A stretch of DNA of 64,000 bases from Flaveria trinervia (taxonomy: Eukaryota > Streptophyta > Magnoliopsida > Asterales > Asteraceae): contig JACCIX010000324.1 of the NCBI GenBank assembly GCA_025506515.1, forward strand, positions 62,001-126,000. The letters run 5' to 3'. The position numbers were made by a program, and so were the translations under genes. The notes under the pieces were generated by a model. That model was given only the letters and a program-made list of their open reading frames with translations, was not told the DNA's origin and made no database searches. Numbering within the stretch: position 1 is the stretch's first letter; every line of letters begins with the position of its first letter. Positions 46,814 through 57,890 of the stretch are shown one piece after another.

Positions 46814-47357
46814 TATGATAGTCATCTTGTAAAAACAATCATTAACTATTGCGAGCTTAGCGACATCATGAATCTATGGGCTTGACAAGCCTATTTGGTG
46901 CTAAAGCCGAGGTTAATGTCGGCTCCTAATGACATGTGAATTATTTATCATGGGAACCAAGTACACTTAGCTAATCGTTATAACTTGTAATGGATATCTT
47001 TGTCAAGGTTTAATTGTATCATTATGCTATCTATATTCTTGCCTTATTTCTTGACCTATGACATGAATTGCCTCTTAAACGTTGTCTTCATAAGTATGTA
47101 CGAATTAATGGGAACTCACGAACATTATATGTTGACCCTTTATATATAACATGTTTCAGGATTTCTACTTTGAGGACTTCTTCTTGCTCATATAGGACTT
47201 GGACTTAGTTCATGTTATTGTTTAAATCTTTGTTATATTGTAATGGCTTAATTGTCTAGTATTATTTAATGAAAAATGGCATTTAATATTATTCCAATTT
47301 ATTTAATCCTATGAGCTATGAACAATAGATTCACATTCGTCCGCCCCGATGATTCTG
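46814..47357 (+). repeat. N LTR C, right part, 3' end missing
   Basis: After the TATGA duplicate the LTR continues in register with LTRs A and B (GATAGTCATCTTGTAAAAAC). It stops at GATTCTGCC, about 25 bases before the normal GTGACA end. CTTCTTCC of T follows. Confidence 0.8.
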
Positions 47358-48117
47358 CCTTCTTCCTCTCTTTGGCGATATGTTCTTGTTCTTTATAAAA
47401 GAGCCACAAGATCGTGTCATTATCATGAGCACTCAGCTCCTCCTGAGAGTAACCTCTAGTGCACAGAAATGTTATCCTCTCAATCCTCAAATGTTGCTCA
47501 GCTTCTTCCTTTTTTCTTTTCTTCTCCTCCTCAGCTAACCTAGTTGCTTCCTTTTTTCCTTTTGCACCAGGGTTGCCTTTTCTAACCTCACCACCTCTTC
47601 CAATGGGAGTAGTAGAATTTCTTCATTTGCTACTCTCATATTGACAAGTTTATCAATAACCTCAGTTCTTCTTTTGTTGTTGATAGCCTCTTGGGCTGTT
47701 ATTGTTGCCTTGCTACTTGCAGCCAACAACTTCCTAGTGCTGAGTCTACCCTTCCTCTTTAGTTTGTCCAACCTTTCTTCTTCTAACAGTTCTTCCGTGG
47801 TTATTTTTATCTTTCCTTGGGGTCTTCGAAAGATTCATCCTTAGAAGACTCTGGCTTAGAAGATTCTGGTTGAGAGAAAGGTTGTTCTTTTGGTGCCGGT
47901 GGTGTTTCGAGAAGAACGGTTTCGAGAAAGTCCTCACTATTATCTCAGAGGCTATATGAAGTATGGCCTCTATGATAATCTGATCATCTGATAAGGATGA
48001 TAGTCCAATGATTCCTTTCACATCTTGCATTTCTGCTTCGGTAGAGAATGGAGTTGCACTAACTATCCCTACTAAGTCAGTTGCTAGGCCATCAGTCCTC
48101 ATTTCTCTTTCGAAATT
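47358..48117 (-). pseudogene. T: middle of post-pol ORF3, relic
   Basis: The minus strand carries pieces of ORF3 in several frames. The piece nearest 48117 includes DGLATDLVGIVSATPFSTE and IIGLSSLSDDQIIIEAIL. A K/R-rich part (RRRKVGQTKEEG) and a coiled-coil-like part (EVIDKLVNMRVANEEILLL) follow, then YKEQEHIAKERKK, which leads into the segment left of N at 15964. Sequence and order fit the centre of ORF3 between the N-terminal domain and the W modules. The N-terminal part would lie beyond D, outside the window. Frames are broken by several indels. Confidence 0.5.
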
Positions 48118-49248
48118 TATAACATTTGCCCATTTTGGAAAATAGAAACCTAAACCCGAATCCATTTGGGTCAATTTTGGAAAAAAATCAAACACATTAG
48201 TTAGCAATTTAATTTATTTTAATCCTTCAAAAAAATAAATAATACTATTCATTCAACTTCCATTTATTAAATCAATTCATGATAATTTCATGATTTATAG
48301 AATAGAGTTTAATAAATTTACGAAGTTATTTGTCAATTATGAGCTTTAATTATTTAACCAAAATATATAATTAATATACAAAAAAGTTTATTATTCTTAC
48401 AAATATATAAAGTCAATAAAAGTTTTATAAACTATTTATTGATTTAATATAATCTACAAATAAATAATTTGAATTATTTATAAACTAGGAGGTTATAAGT
48501 TTGGTGTTAAAAATGTATTTCTTGAAACTTTGTTTTACAAGTTTTTGGGATAAAATAATAACTTTCAAAACCATAGGGGCCAAATGTGTAACTTTGTTCT
48601 AAAACCCAAACCGACCCCATCTCCGTCGACTCCTTTTTGCCGCCGACCACCATCTCTGGCGACCACCAAACAACCCAAAACGCTCGTTTAAAAAGCCATT
48701 AAACCACCCTTTAACTTTCTTGCATCAGTTTCGAACACTAAAATTAGGTTTAATTGAATTCATTTGATAATTAAGGGCGTGTACTCGAAACCAAATCATC
48801 AATTCAAAACTTTAACTCATTCGTTGTGAAACCGATCAAATCAATGCTATATGATTGAGGGCAAACACTTGAATCAATACGATTTAACTCTATTGACACT
48901 CAATTTCATTCCAAATACACATAAACATTGAAACCGAATACCACCTTCATTATCGACCTACCACCCAATCAAAAGACCCATTTTGAGCAACATATGTTAC
49001 AATTGGTAGAGGGTTATTGTTCATAATCACTTGAGGAAGCTTCACACCAAACAAATTGGATTATAATCAAAGCAATAGTCTCAGACAAGATCCATCTCAC
49101 CCGCGATCGTTCTTATCCTCATCACTATCAATCTAGAACAAAACCAGGTGATTAAACACATCCTCATACTTGATTTCAAGTGGGAAACAAAAGCCTTATG
49201 TTTGATTTTATCAACAATAATGAATTGGTGTTCAATTTGGAACAATTG

Positions 49249-51524
49249 TGTAACACCCGGAAATTTTCTTTCAAGGCGACGAAAAAAGAAAAAAAATAAA
49301 GTCCAAAGTCGAGGGACCAAACTCGCCAAGGAGAGAAACTTTAATGAATGGGAGTATGAAAGGGGGAAGACACCCCATACTTGCCATTTTCAGCCAAAGA
49401 GAAGAGAGAAAAGGACAAAAAGAGGAGAAAAGCTTGGTTTGGGTTGATCCGAGCATGAAAATCAACGTGTAGCGGGTCAAATCGAAGCTCTACTCGACGG
49501 GATCATAAAGGTGAGTTCTAGGAACCCTCTTTTACACGTTTTTGAATGATTTTGGGGCTGGAACACATCTGAAAACTATTTTTCGGGTTTTTGGGTGAAT
49601 ACCCGTTTATGTATGTATATGTATGGGTATGATTCGTTTGGGGCTTGATTTCGGACTTGGGTATGCTTGAATGATGTTGTAGTATGTTTCCATAAGGTTT
49701 AGAAGGGTTGATTTGAGCTTAAAAGAGGTTTGGAAGAGTTTGGAGGTCAAACTTGGCGGTTGCAGTTCAGGATGAACTGCATTATGCGTTAGCTAGGGCT
49801 AGGCGACCGAATGGAGGTCCATGCGCCCGAATAAGGTGTGAATAGGTTCATACGCATGAAAGGAGTGTGAGTGAGGTTTATTCGTGTGACTGAGAGCCAT
49901 ATACATAAGGGTCATGCGACTGAAGGAAATGCGGAGGAAGGTCATGCGACTGAAGGTCACGTGACTGGAGTCCATACGCATGTGAGTCGTGCGATTGAGG
50001 TTCATACGCATGAAAGGTGTGAGACTGAGGGCCATTCGCATGAAGGTTATGCGACTGAGGTCCATACGCCCGGATGTCATGCGACTGAGGTCAATTCGCA
50101 TGGGAAGTATGTGATTGGAGGCTATGCGACTGGACGTCCATTCGCCTGAGTGTTCTCATACGTAAGGAAGACCATGCAACCGAATAGGGTCCATACGCCC
50201 GAACGACCATAGTATTGTTTGTCTTTCGGGAAAGTGCGGACATAGGCTCGGACCTTTGGGGTTGTAGATGGTGTGATGGCCATGGATGATGTAAGATAAT
50301 GTATGATGATGAGATGATGGTGATGATGTGAGATGATGTATGGTTATGTGATGTGATGCGCGTGATTTGTGCGAGGTTTGATGTCGTGTGATTATGCACT
50401 TTGTATGCTATGCATGCTGTATGTTATGGGTGTGCGATGTTGCCCTGTGTGTTTGATGTTGTATGTTTTATGTTCCTTATTATTATTATGTATGTTTATC
50501 TTTCCATGGCTTTACGTTGAATGTTAATGAATGTAATGAAAGTATTATGTAACGTAAAGTGGAAGATAATGAAAGAGGAACGTAATGAATGAATGCATGC
50601 ATTAATGAATGAATGAACGAATGAAAGGCTTGCAAGTATATGTATGAGGTGAGCGACTTTGTGTCGTAACAGACTCAAAAGAGGTCCTTGTCGCGTACTC
50701 CGGTACTGTGTCAGTCTTCGAACATGAGTCGGGGGTTTGGTTACAGGCCCCGGCACAGTATCAGTCTTCGGACATGAGTCAGGGGTGTTGCATGAGATAG
50801 GATCCGGATGAATGAGAAGAGGATCACATACTCCGGTACTGTTTCAGTCTTCGGAAATGAGTCGGGGGTTTGTGTACAGACGCTGGCACAGTACCGGTCT
50901 CCGGACATGAGTTGGGAGTATGGCATGCGTTGATGAATGAGAAAGGTAATGATGGAAAGAACGAACGTATGAAATGAACGTTAACGAAATATCTTAATAA
51001 TGTACTAAACAGGATCTTTGTCATTCGACCTCAGTAATCGTGTCTGAGTGCCACGAAGAGGGTAAAGTCTGACCAGATCCAGAACGGTATGAACGAATGA
51101 TGAAGATAATAATGATACTATTCGTATGTACGTATGATGTATGATCACGAACGAATGTAAAGTACTGTATGATTTTGAAAGAAAGAAAAGAACGGTTTTA
51201 CGAGTATGTTTTATTATAAAACTAGAACTCACTCAGCAACGCTGACTTTGATGTGTGTCCAGTTTCCAGGTATGTTGCTGAGGATGGCACGAGGCGACTA
51301 CTCAGTTCTTTTGGAATGGCATCCATTATTATAAGGCTTTTATAATGAAATGTAACATGAATTTTGTAATTTGATAATGAAGTATTGTTTGCAAAAGCTA
51401 TTATATTTAAATGAGATATTGTTTTAAATGTTTCTGCTGGGACGTTTTTATGTAACACGACAAAAATTATGTTTTGATTGCGATGAATGACCAGCTGTAA
51501 GCGTCTTGGGAATGGGGCCTTACA
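49249..51524 (+). mobile_element. V: solo chromovirus LTR
   Basis: This single LTR of 2276 bp runs from TGTAACACCCGG to AATGGGGCCTTACA and is flanked by AATTG on both sides (49244-49248, 51525-51529). It has the Tekay-like layout: CATGCGACTGAAGG-type units (about 49800-50210), a short UUCG-hairpin array (about 50690-50930), a partly changed GATAATAATGATA palindrome near 51106, and the CAGCAACGCTGAC block near 51235. No internal region is present. Confidence 0.9.
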
Positions 51525-51609
51525 AATTGCAATCTAGGGTTCTTGAGAGAATTTGGGGGATTATCTTGTTAACAACTTTTAAATTTTGTTTTGTGTTTGA
51601 AACCAAAAC

Positions 51610-51683
51610 TTGGGCTTTGGCCCAACGGTTACCACACTATTCTCACAAGCAGGAGGTCCTGGGTTCGAACCGGGTCTCTGCCA
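51610..51683 (+). repeat. tRNA-like module in D
   Basis: TGGCCCAACGGTT resembles a pol III A box, and GGTTCGAACC at 51662-51671 is a consensus B box 40 bases further on. A T-arm-like stem surrounds the B box. Acceptor and anticodon stems do not fold, so it is a tRNA-derived fragment, not a tRNA gene. Confidence 0.6.
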
Positions 51684-52084
51684 CTTTTGTTTTAATTAGT
51701 TTTTTTTGTATATTTTATAATTCAGAAAATTGGTATTATATTATTAAATCAAAATAAAAATTATTTTGTTAATTAAAACGTTTCAGAAATTATTAAATAA
51801 TTTTAAAGCTATAAAAAACTTATGATTTTAAATTTAGTTACTTTTTTAGAATAACAAAGGTTATAAAACATTATTAATTCTTTTATGTAATTTAGATACT
51901 AAAAATCTATTATGGTTCAAATTTAGATTATTTCAAAACATTACAAATTTACATGTTAAATAACTAATTATTCAAATAGTTATTTAAATAATTAGTTAAA
52001 TATTAATTATTCATCTAATCATTTAACCATTTTATATCATAGTTAGTTAATAAATTTATTCCTTGAACTTTTATTTAAATTCTT

Positions 52085-52836
52085 TGTTGATACATATGTC
52101 CCTAGTTTATGTGCTTAATGTAAAAGTTTGTCATGTCTTACACATATGTAATGAATGGGTTTGATGAAATATAATATGTGGTTGATGTTTATAATATTTA
52201 ATATTTCATAGTATTATTGTGTGTTGAAGTATAATGAACTTACTATATAGGTTTGAGGTTGTTGTGCATAGGTCTTAGTCAATAATGATTGAGAAATGTG
52301 TTCAAACTTAGTCGTATGACTCTTCATGTGAATGGACCATGCTTATGGACCATACGCATGAATACCTCATGCTGATGGACTAGTCGCACGACTGAACCAG
52401 GAGACTGGATCAGTCGCACGATTGAGACATAAGATTGACTCAGTCGCACGACCGAACCTTCAGTCGTGCGTATGGATCAATCGCATGATTTAGTCACATC
52501 ACTAAACCATGCTAATGGTTCAGTCGTACTATTGGAAACCCATAACCTATAAATACCACCTAATTCGTGAAAAAACAGAACACTTTGGAGAACACTAGAG
52601 AATTCGAAACACTTGATACTCTTATGAACCCTAGCCGTCTAGAGCATCCAAGGAAGTCTGTCTAACTTCATAGATCATCCTGATCGATATCTTCTCGTTC
52701 ATAACATTTAGTTTTAATCTTAAATTATTGGGTAATTGTTCTCACTTATTGGATCGCCAATGAAATAGGATTCCGCACTATTGATTCGGTATAAACGCAG
52801 AATCTGTTAGTATTCCATACGTACACTGTCCTGACA
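52085..52836 (+). repeat. W 5' LTR
   Basis: The LTR starts TGTTGATACATATGTCC and ends CACTGTCCTGACA. Around 52320-52530 it contains CAGTCGCACGATTGA-type motifs, which recur in the leader. Confidence 0.82.
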
Positions 52837-52838
52837 AG

Positions 52839-52850
52839 TGGTATCAGAGC
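52839..52850 (+). promoter_or_regulatory. W primer binding site
   Basis: TGGTATCAGAGC follows the LTR, as in Z and E1. Confidence 0.92.
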
Positions 52851-53069
52851 TTTGGCTCTTGATTTTGCATTTGATTCAAATAGAATTGTGTCAAACCTCA
52901 TGTTTTAATATAAAAGAGTCATCTTTTTGGGTCCATAGGTGTTTTCCGACGTTTATAGGCATTAAAGTTGAAGTTTTTCGTCATACGACATATTAATTTT
53001 TCTAGGTAAATCATAATTTGTGTCAAAGTGTCAAAATTCGAAAATTTTCAAACACAGCAGCCTTCAGTA

Positions 53070-53395
53070 GCACGAATAGCTCATTCGTACGATTGAGTCA
53101 TCCACATTTGTTCAATCGCACGACTGAGCCATCCGCATTTGTCCATTCGTACGACTGAGCCATCCGCATTGGTCATCCACATTTGTCCAATCGCACGACT
53201 GAGTCATCCGCATTGGTCATCCGAATTTGTCCAATCGCACGACTGAGTCATCCGCATTTTCCAATCGCATGACTGAGTCATCCGCATTGACTCATCCACA
53301 TTTGTCCAATCGCATGATTGACTCATCCGCATTTGTCCAATCACACGATTGACTCATCCGCATTTGTCCAATCGTACGAGTGAACCAGTCTTGTT
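53070..53395 (+). repeat. 31-bp tandem array in W gag leader
   Basis: About nine units, each with AATCGCACGACTGAGTCATC followed by CGCATTTGTCC, lie directly before gag. Some carry an extra GGTCATCCGCATT piece. The CG-rich core TCGCACGA or TCGTACGA is near-palindromic. Confidence 0.88.
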
Positions 53396-53417
53396 CTAAA
53401 GTTCAAAGTTTATAGAA

Positions 53418-54275
53418 ATGGAAGATCAATTCACTGCCTTTATTTCCGGAAGAGACTCTCGCATCCAGAACCTTCTGCTTCTGGAAAATGAAATTGGGAA
53501 TCATAGTAAACCACCAAAGCTTATAACGTTAGATAATTATCCACAATGGAAGCAGAGGTTCGAGATCTATCTAAATGGAGTTGATCCCAATCTTTGGGCA
53601 TCTATTGAGACAGGTTAAACTATGACAGTCGGTGCTGATGGAGTAAAGCTGACTCTAGGAGGAATGAATGATAGCCAGAAGGTGAAGTATAATGCAGAAA
53701 TGAAAGTCTATGCCCTGCTGACTCAATCGATACCTAAAGATATCTTTCATCAATTCTCTGAGAACAAGCAGGCGAAAAAGTTATGGGAAGCATTGGAAAA
53801 GAGATATGGTGGTAATGCAACGTTAAAGGCTTTGAAGACTAAGGCTCTCAAGAAGGAGTTTGATAACTTCTCTTCGATAGGGAAGGAGAGCTTGGATGAC
53901 ATCATTGACAGGTTCTACCATCTGATGAGTGAGCTGCACACTCATGGTTTAACAACTTCAATGGAAGATAAAGTGTCAAGTTTTGCAGACGAGTTGCCGG
54001 AGAAATGGGATTCATTTGTGTCTAATCTTAGACAGAATGATATTCTTGCAAAGTTTGACACAAATGAATTGATCCTGAAATTAAGAGAAGAGGAACTAAG
54101 AATAAAGTACAGGTCACAGAAAGGATCCTACGATCAGAATCCTTCACTTTATAACTCATTTCCCACTCTAACCAGTTCAGGAGCACCACTGCAAACAACA
54201 TTTGTGTCCAGTTCCGTGGCTCCCTCACAATCCAATGCTTCAGGATCAGAAATGTCTGGTTCATCATCGACTTAA
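53418..54275 (+). pseudogene. gag: W Gag capsid domain, one stop
   Basis: The frame begins MEDQFTAFISGRDSRIQNLL, 23 bases after the leader array. LDNYPQWKQRFEIYLNGVD is followed by an in-frame TAA at 53616-53618. The frame then continues with NDSQKVKYNAEMKVYALLTQ and LWEALEKRYGGNATLKALKT, a copia UBN2-type capsid domain, and ends in a Ser-rich tail. Only one stop interrupts the domain. Confidence 0.84.
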
Positions 54276-55220
54276 TACATAGTGGTTGAAGCCAATACTA
54301 TGAAGTTGAAGACCGAGAATCTCGGAATATAATAGTGGAGGTTGCAAAAGAGCATATGGATCTTCTAGAAACAGTGGTACAATCATATGATGGTCTAGTT
54401 GCTGGGAAGATCGGAAACTGTCATCTTGTAGATGAAGACTACGAGCTGGTTGATGAGAACGAGCTGGAGAGGATGGATATCATGTGTGCTCTTGCAAGTG
54501 CAGTTAGACGAGCCAAAAAGTTCGTTAAGAAGACGGGGCATAATTTAGTAGCCACAAAGGACACAACGTTTGGCTTTGACAAAACCACGTCACTTGCTTT
54601 AATTGTAGTGAAAAGAGGCATTTTAAACGAGAATGTGTAAAGCCCAAGAAGACTGGAAATGGAAATCCATTTTTCACCTTCAACCGTCAAGAGAAACCCA
54701 CGAGTGGAGCTACCTCTTCAAGCAAAGAGACAAAGGCCTTGACCGCTCAAGGTGATGAAGGGCAAGACTGGACCTTCCGCTTTGTGTCTCCGGGTGAATC
54801 AAACATTGCCAGTGTTAAGGGAATGGATTATGGTTCTGCGAGTGAAGGTGAGATCACAGTTGAGCAAGTAATGTCAGATACTGAAGAAGCTGTGAACGTG
54901 GTACATCACTTGGCTGAGGAAGAGCTCAGAGCAACAAATTCAGAATCTCCAATATCCAAAGAGTCTAACTCTGCATTGATGGTTGATTCAACCGAATCCT
55001 CACAGGTAAGTACTAAAGACCAACTGTTTGGAAAACATGCTTGTGATGAATGTAACAAATTTAGAGAAGGAATTGATTTGAAATTTGCTAGGTTATTAGA
55101 CCACAATGCTAACTTAGTAAATGATTTACAACTGTGCACTAAAGCTAATCGTATATTAAAACAAATGAGTGCCAGTTACAAAGAAAAAATAGAACTTTTG
55201 GGTAAAAACTAAGGAAACCG
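54276..55220 (+). pseudogene. W Gag nucleocapsid part, frame-broken
   Basis: The frame at 54335-54640 has LETVVQSYDGLVAGKIGN and ALASAVRRAKKFVKKTGH, both also seen in Z Gag. The zinc knuckle CFNCSEKRHFKREC (54595-54636) is complete but in another frame. 54739-55212 has an acidic part and a CDECNKF element followed by a coiled-coil-like stretch, as in Z. Confidence 0.75.
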
Positions 55221-56280
55221 AGGGTTTTGCTTTCAATCAAGAAAATGATATAAAGTTCTATTTAAATTATTGGAAGAAACAAGAAATAAAATCAGTTTTA
55301 GACGTCGAAGTGAATTCTTTAAAACAAAAACTGCATAGTTGGACTAGTTCTTCTCACATAGTTCAACACTTAGTGAAAGAACGGAATAATAGGGATGGGT
55401 TGGGTTACAAGGTAGTTCCACACCACATGAGATATTTTAAATACAAAATGTAGACTGTAAATAACAACCCATAAAGGATCATATGATGTCCACTCCTTTG
55501 GTTAGTGATCCTGATTCCACAGGTAAACTGGTGAACTCTATCTAAACCGAAGGAGGCTAGTGTGAAATCAAAAGGCAAGATGCCCATTGAGAATTTAGAT
55601 GATGCATTTAAAAGGGTTAATGTATGGTGAGGTTCACCAGTCTATTTCAGAACCCAAATTGACTAAACCAGTTAACCACACACATGTTAGTCATCAAAGT
55701 CCAACCAAAGGGCATGTTAAAGATGTTCAAAACGTTCAAAACAATTAATCTTGTTAATAAAGGTCATACATCTAAACGAGAAGTGACTAAACCTAACCAG
55801 ACTTGTGTTGCACCTATATCACATTCAACCCCACATAAACAGTTTCCTCAACATGTAGAAGGAAGATCATGCTACAGTTATGGAAAGAGAGGACATATTT
55901 CTTCTGATTTTCTTATTATTAGACTCCCAGAAAGATAATTGAACTTTATGACACTAAACAAAGTTCTTCTAAAAGGAGTTCTATTACTCCTTCGAAGAGA
56001 ACTAATGAACCTAAAGTTCAAACTATAAGCCAGTCGTCTGTTTATCACAAACAGGCCTTACACAAATCTGGCTTATGGAAAGAAAAATAAATAAATTGTT
56101 TGATAATAAGACAATAAGAAGAACGATATGCCTTCATCCTCAAGTGGATAGTGGTTGAGTTCATGATGTGTGATCCTCTGGGTCACCCAAGCCAGTTAAG
56201 GCTTGGGTCCCAAACCTAAACTGATAATTTTCTTTGAATGTGAAGGGTGTCCGCTACAGTGCTATCACAAATACCTAGAT
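55221..56280 (+). pseudogene. W end of gag, decayed
   Basis: Pieces in several frames match the second half of a SIRE-type Gag. The second zinc knuckle, at about 55868-55912, reads CYSYGKRGHISSDF; two of its Cys are lost. Many stops. Confidence 0.55.
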
Positions 56281-57680
56281 TGTTGATAGTGGGGCGTCTA
56301 GGATAAGACTGGGAACCTGTCTCTCCTCTTCAACGTCAAACAAATTAAAGGAGGACATGTATCGTTTGCTGGTAATAAAGGAGGATATATCATTGCTCAG
56401 GGCGAAGTGGGAAACCAGAAAGTCAAGTTTGATAAGGTCAACTACATTCAACAACTACAGAACAACTTGCTTGCAGTCTCCCAGATCTATGACAAGGGCT
56501 TTAAGGTTGTGTTTGAAAACAGAAGTGCTATGTGCTGAGAAAGGATTATATTATCCCGGAGGACAAATCTTAATGTCAGCTTCAAGATATAATAATTTAT
56601 ATGTCTTGGATCTATCAAAAGCCTCCACAACTGATCAGAAAGTTCAATACTTCTTGTCAAAGGCAACAGAGAGGGACTCAATCTCTTGGCATAGGAGAAT
56701 GGGACACATAAATCCACGTCACTTGATACACAATGATCTAGTGAATGGAGTGAATGTCAAGAACTTCCAGCTTTTATCTTTGTGTAGCATGTAAGAAAGG
56801 CCAACAGACCAGAATTCCACAAGGAAAGAAAGTTAATTCCATTGACTAGCCTCTCGAGCTTCTACACATGGATCTGTTTGGTCCCGTTTGCACTAGAAGT
56901 ATTGCTGGTGATTTGTACTGCTATGTAGTTACGGATGATTACTCAAGATTCTCTTGGGTGATGTTTCTGAAATCCAAATAGAGACATTTGAATCATTCAA
57001 ACAGCTGGTAACTACTTTGGAATCACTCTACAAGCTGAAAGTTAGATAGATTTGATCTGAAAATGGCATAGAGTTCAAGAACAAGTGGATGGAGGAGTTT
57101 TGTAAAGAAAAAGGGATAGTACATCAATTTACGTCTGCCTGCACCCCATAGATGAATGAGTTGCTGAGCGAAAGAATCAGAGCTGATAGAGACAGGAAGA
57201 ACGATGCTAGCCGACTCGAAACTGCCTATCCAATTTTGGAACGGCAGTGGCCAATACATGTTACACCTCAATTGGGTCTTGGTGGTCAAACATCATAGTA
57301 AAACATGTTATGAGTTGCTCCAGCGACGTAAACCTAACCTGGAGTATCTCGAACCATTTGGTGCACCATGTACGCTGCTGAAAAAAACTCAGTCTGGAAA
57401 GTTCAGTGAGAAGGCTGAAGAAGGGATCTTTCTCGGCTACAATATACCTAACAAGAGAGTTTATAACAACTCAACAGGTCAGGTAGAAGTGTGGTGCAAT
57501 GTTGATGTTCAGAGATACACCACGCCCTGCCGAAAAGGACCTTCATTCTTTTTCGACTATGATGGATTATTTAAGTCCTTTAAAATACCTATCACCCTTC
57601 CTGATGATGAGTTAACGACTAGAATGATGTCTGATGTCCTAGACACACCACTAGTAGACTCGACAACATCAACTCCATAA
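56270..57680 (+). pseudogene. W protease and integrase, decayed
   Basis: The protease motif IVDSGASR lies near 56279-56302, then frames change. The integrase zinc region is seen as SWHRRMGHINPRHLIHNDL (56686 on) and a following CKKGQQ piece. LLHMDLFGP with the first Asp is near 56861. At the second catalytic site (about 57049-57084) the sequence gives a stop and SENG in place of the usual RSDNG, so the Asp has become Glu. Stops follow. The post-core part (LEYLEPFGAPCTLLKK, GIFLGYNIPNKRVYNN) is open in 57204-57680. Confidence 0.75.
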
Positions 57681-57890
57681 GGTGAATCTTCTAATGCTTT
57701 ACGGGGAGCACTTGATGTAAGTGATTCCTCCTCTGATGATGAAGAAGTGGAGACTAAATAGGTCAATCAGGAGGAACAGGTTTCTGCTACTGAAAGTACA
57801 CAAGCATCAAATCCTGATGCCTCGACATTTTGGAACCTCACATTCCATAGCTTCAGATTATGAACCTGAGTTAACAATCTGGATAATGAG

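Larger units (their letters stand above)
15965..47357 (+). mobile_element. N: tandem three-LTR non-autonomous gypsy array
   Basis: Three copies of one LTR (A 15965-18577, B 19820-22538, C 23780 to about 47357 with insertions) alternate with two copies of a 1.24-kb internal region. Each complete LTR end is followed by an iMet primer site, and LTRs B and C are preceded by a purine-rich tract. No gag or pol is present, so the element needs another element's proteins. The flank before LTR A ends in CTTCT and CTTCT also follows LTR C, so the whole array looks like one insertion into T. LTR C hosts X, which hosts Y, which hosts Z. Confidence 0.85.
48118..52084 (+). mobile_element. D: LTR of an N-related gypsy element, interrupted
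   Basis: D begins TATAACATTTGCCCATTTTG, close to the N LTR start. It keeps the N layout: a PQ-like CCGTCGACTCC region, long AT tracts, and a tRNA-like module. It is interrupted by V (49249-51524) and cut by W at 52085 within a stretch that aligns with LTR A at about 17540. Its right end and its internal region are not in the window. It sits in the ORF3 of T. Confidence 0.68.

Noticed and set aside
51610..51683. A tRNA gene
   Set aside because: A and B boxes are present but the acceptor, D and anticodon stems do not fold, and the segment is in an LTR with relatives in the N LTRs.
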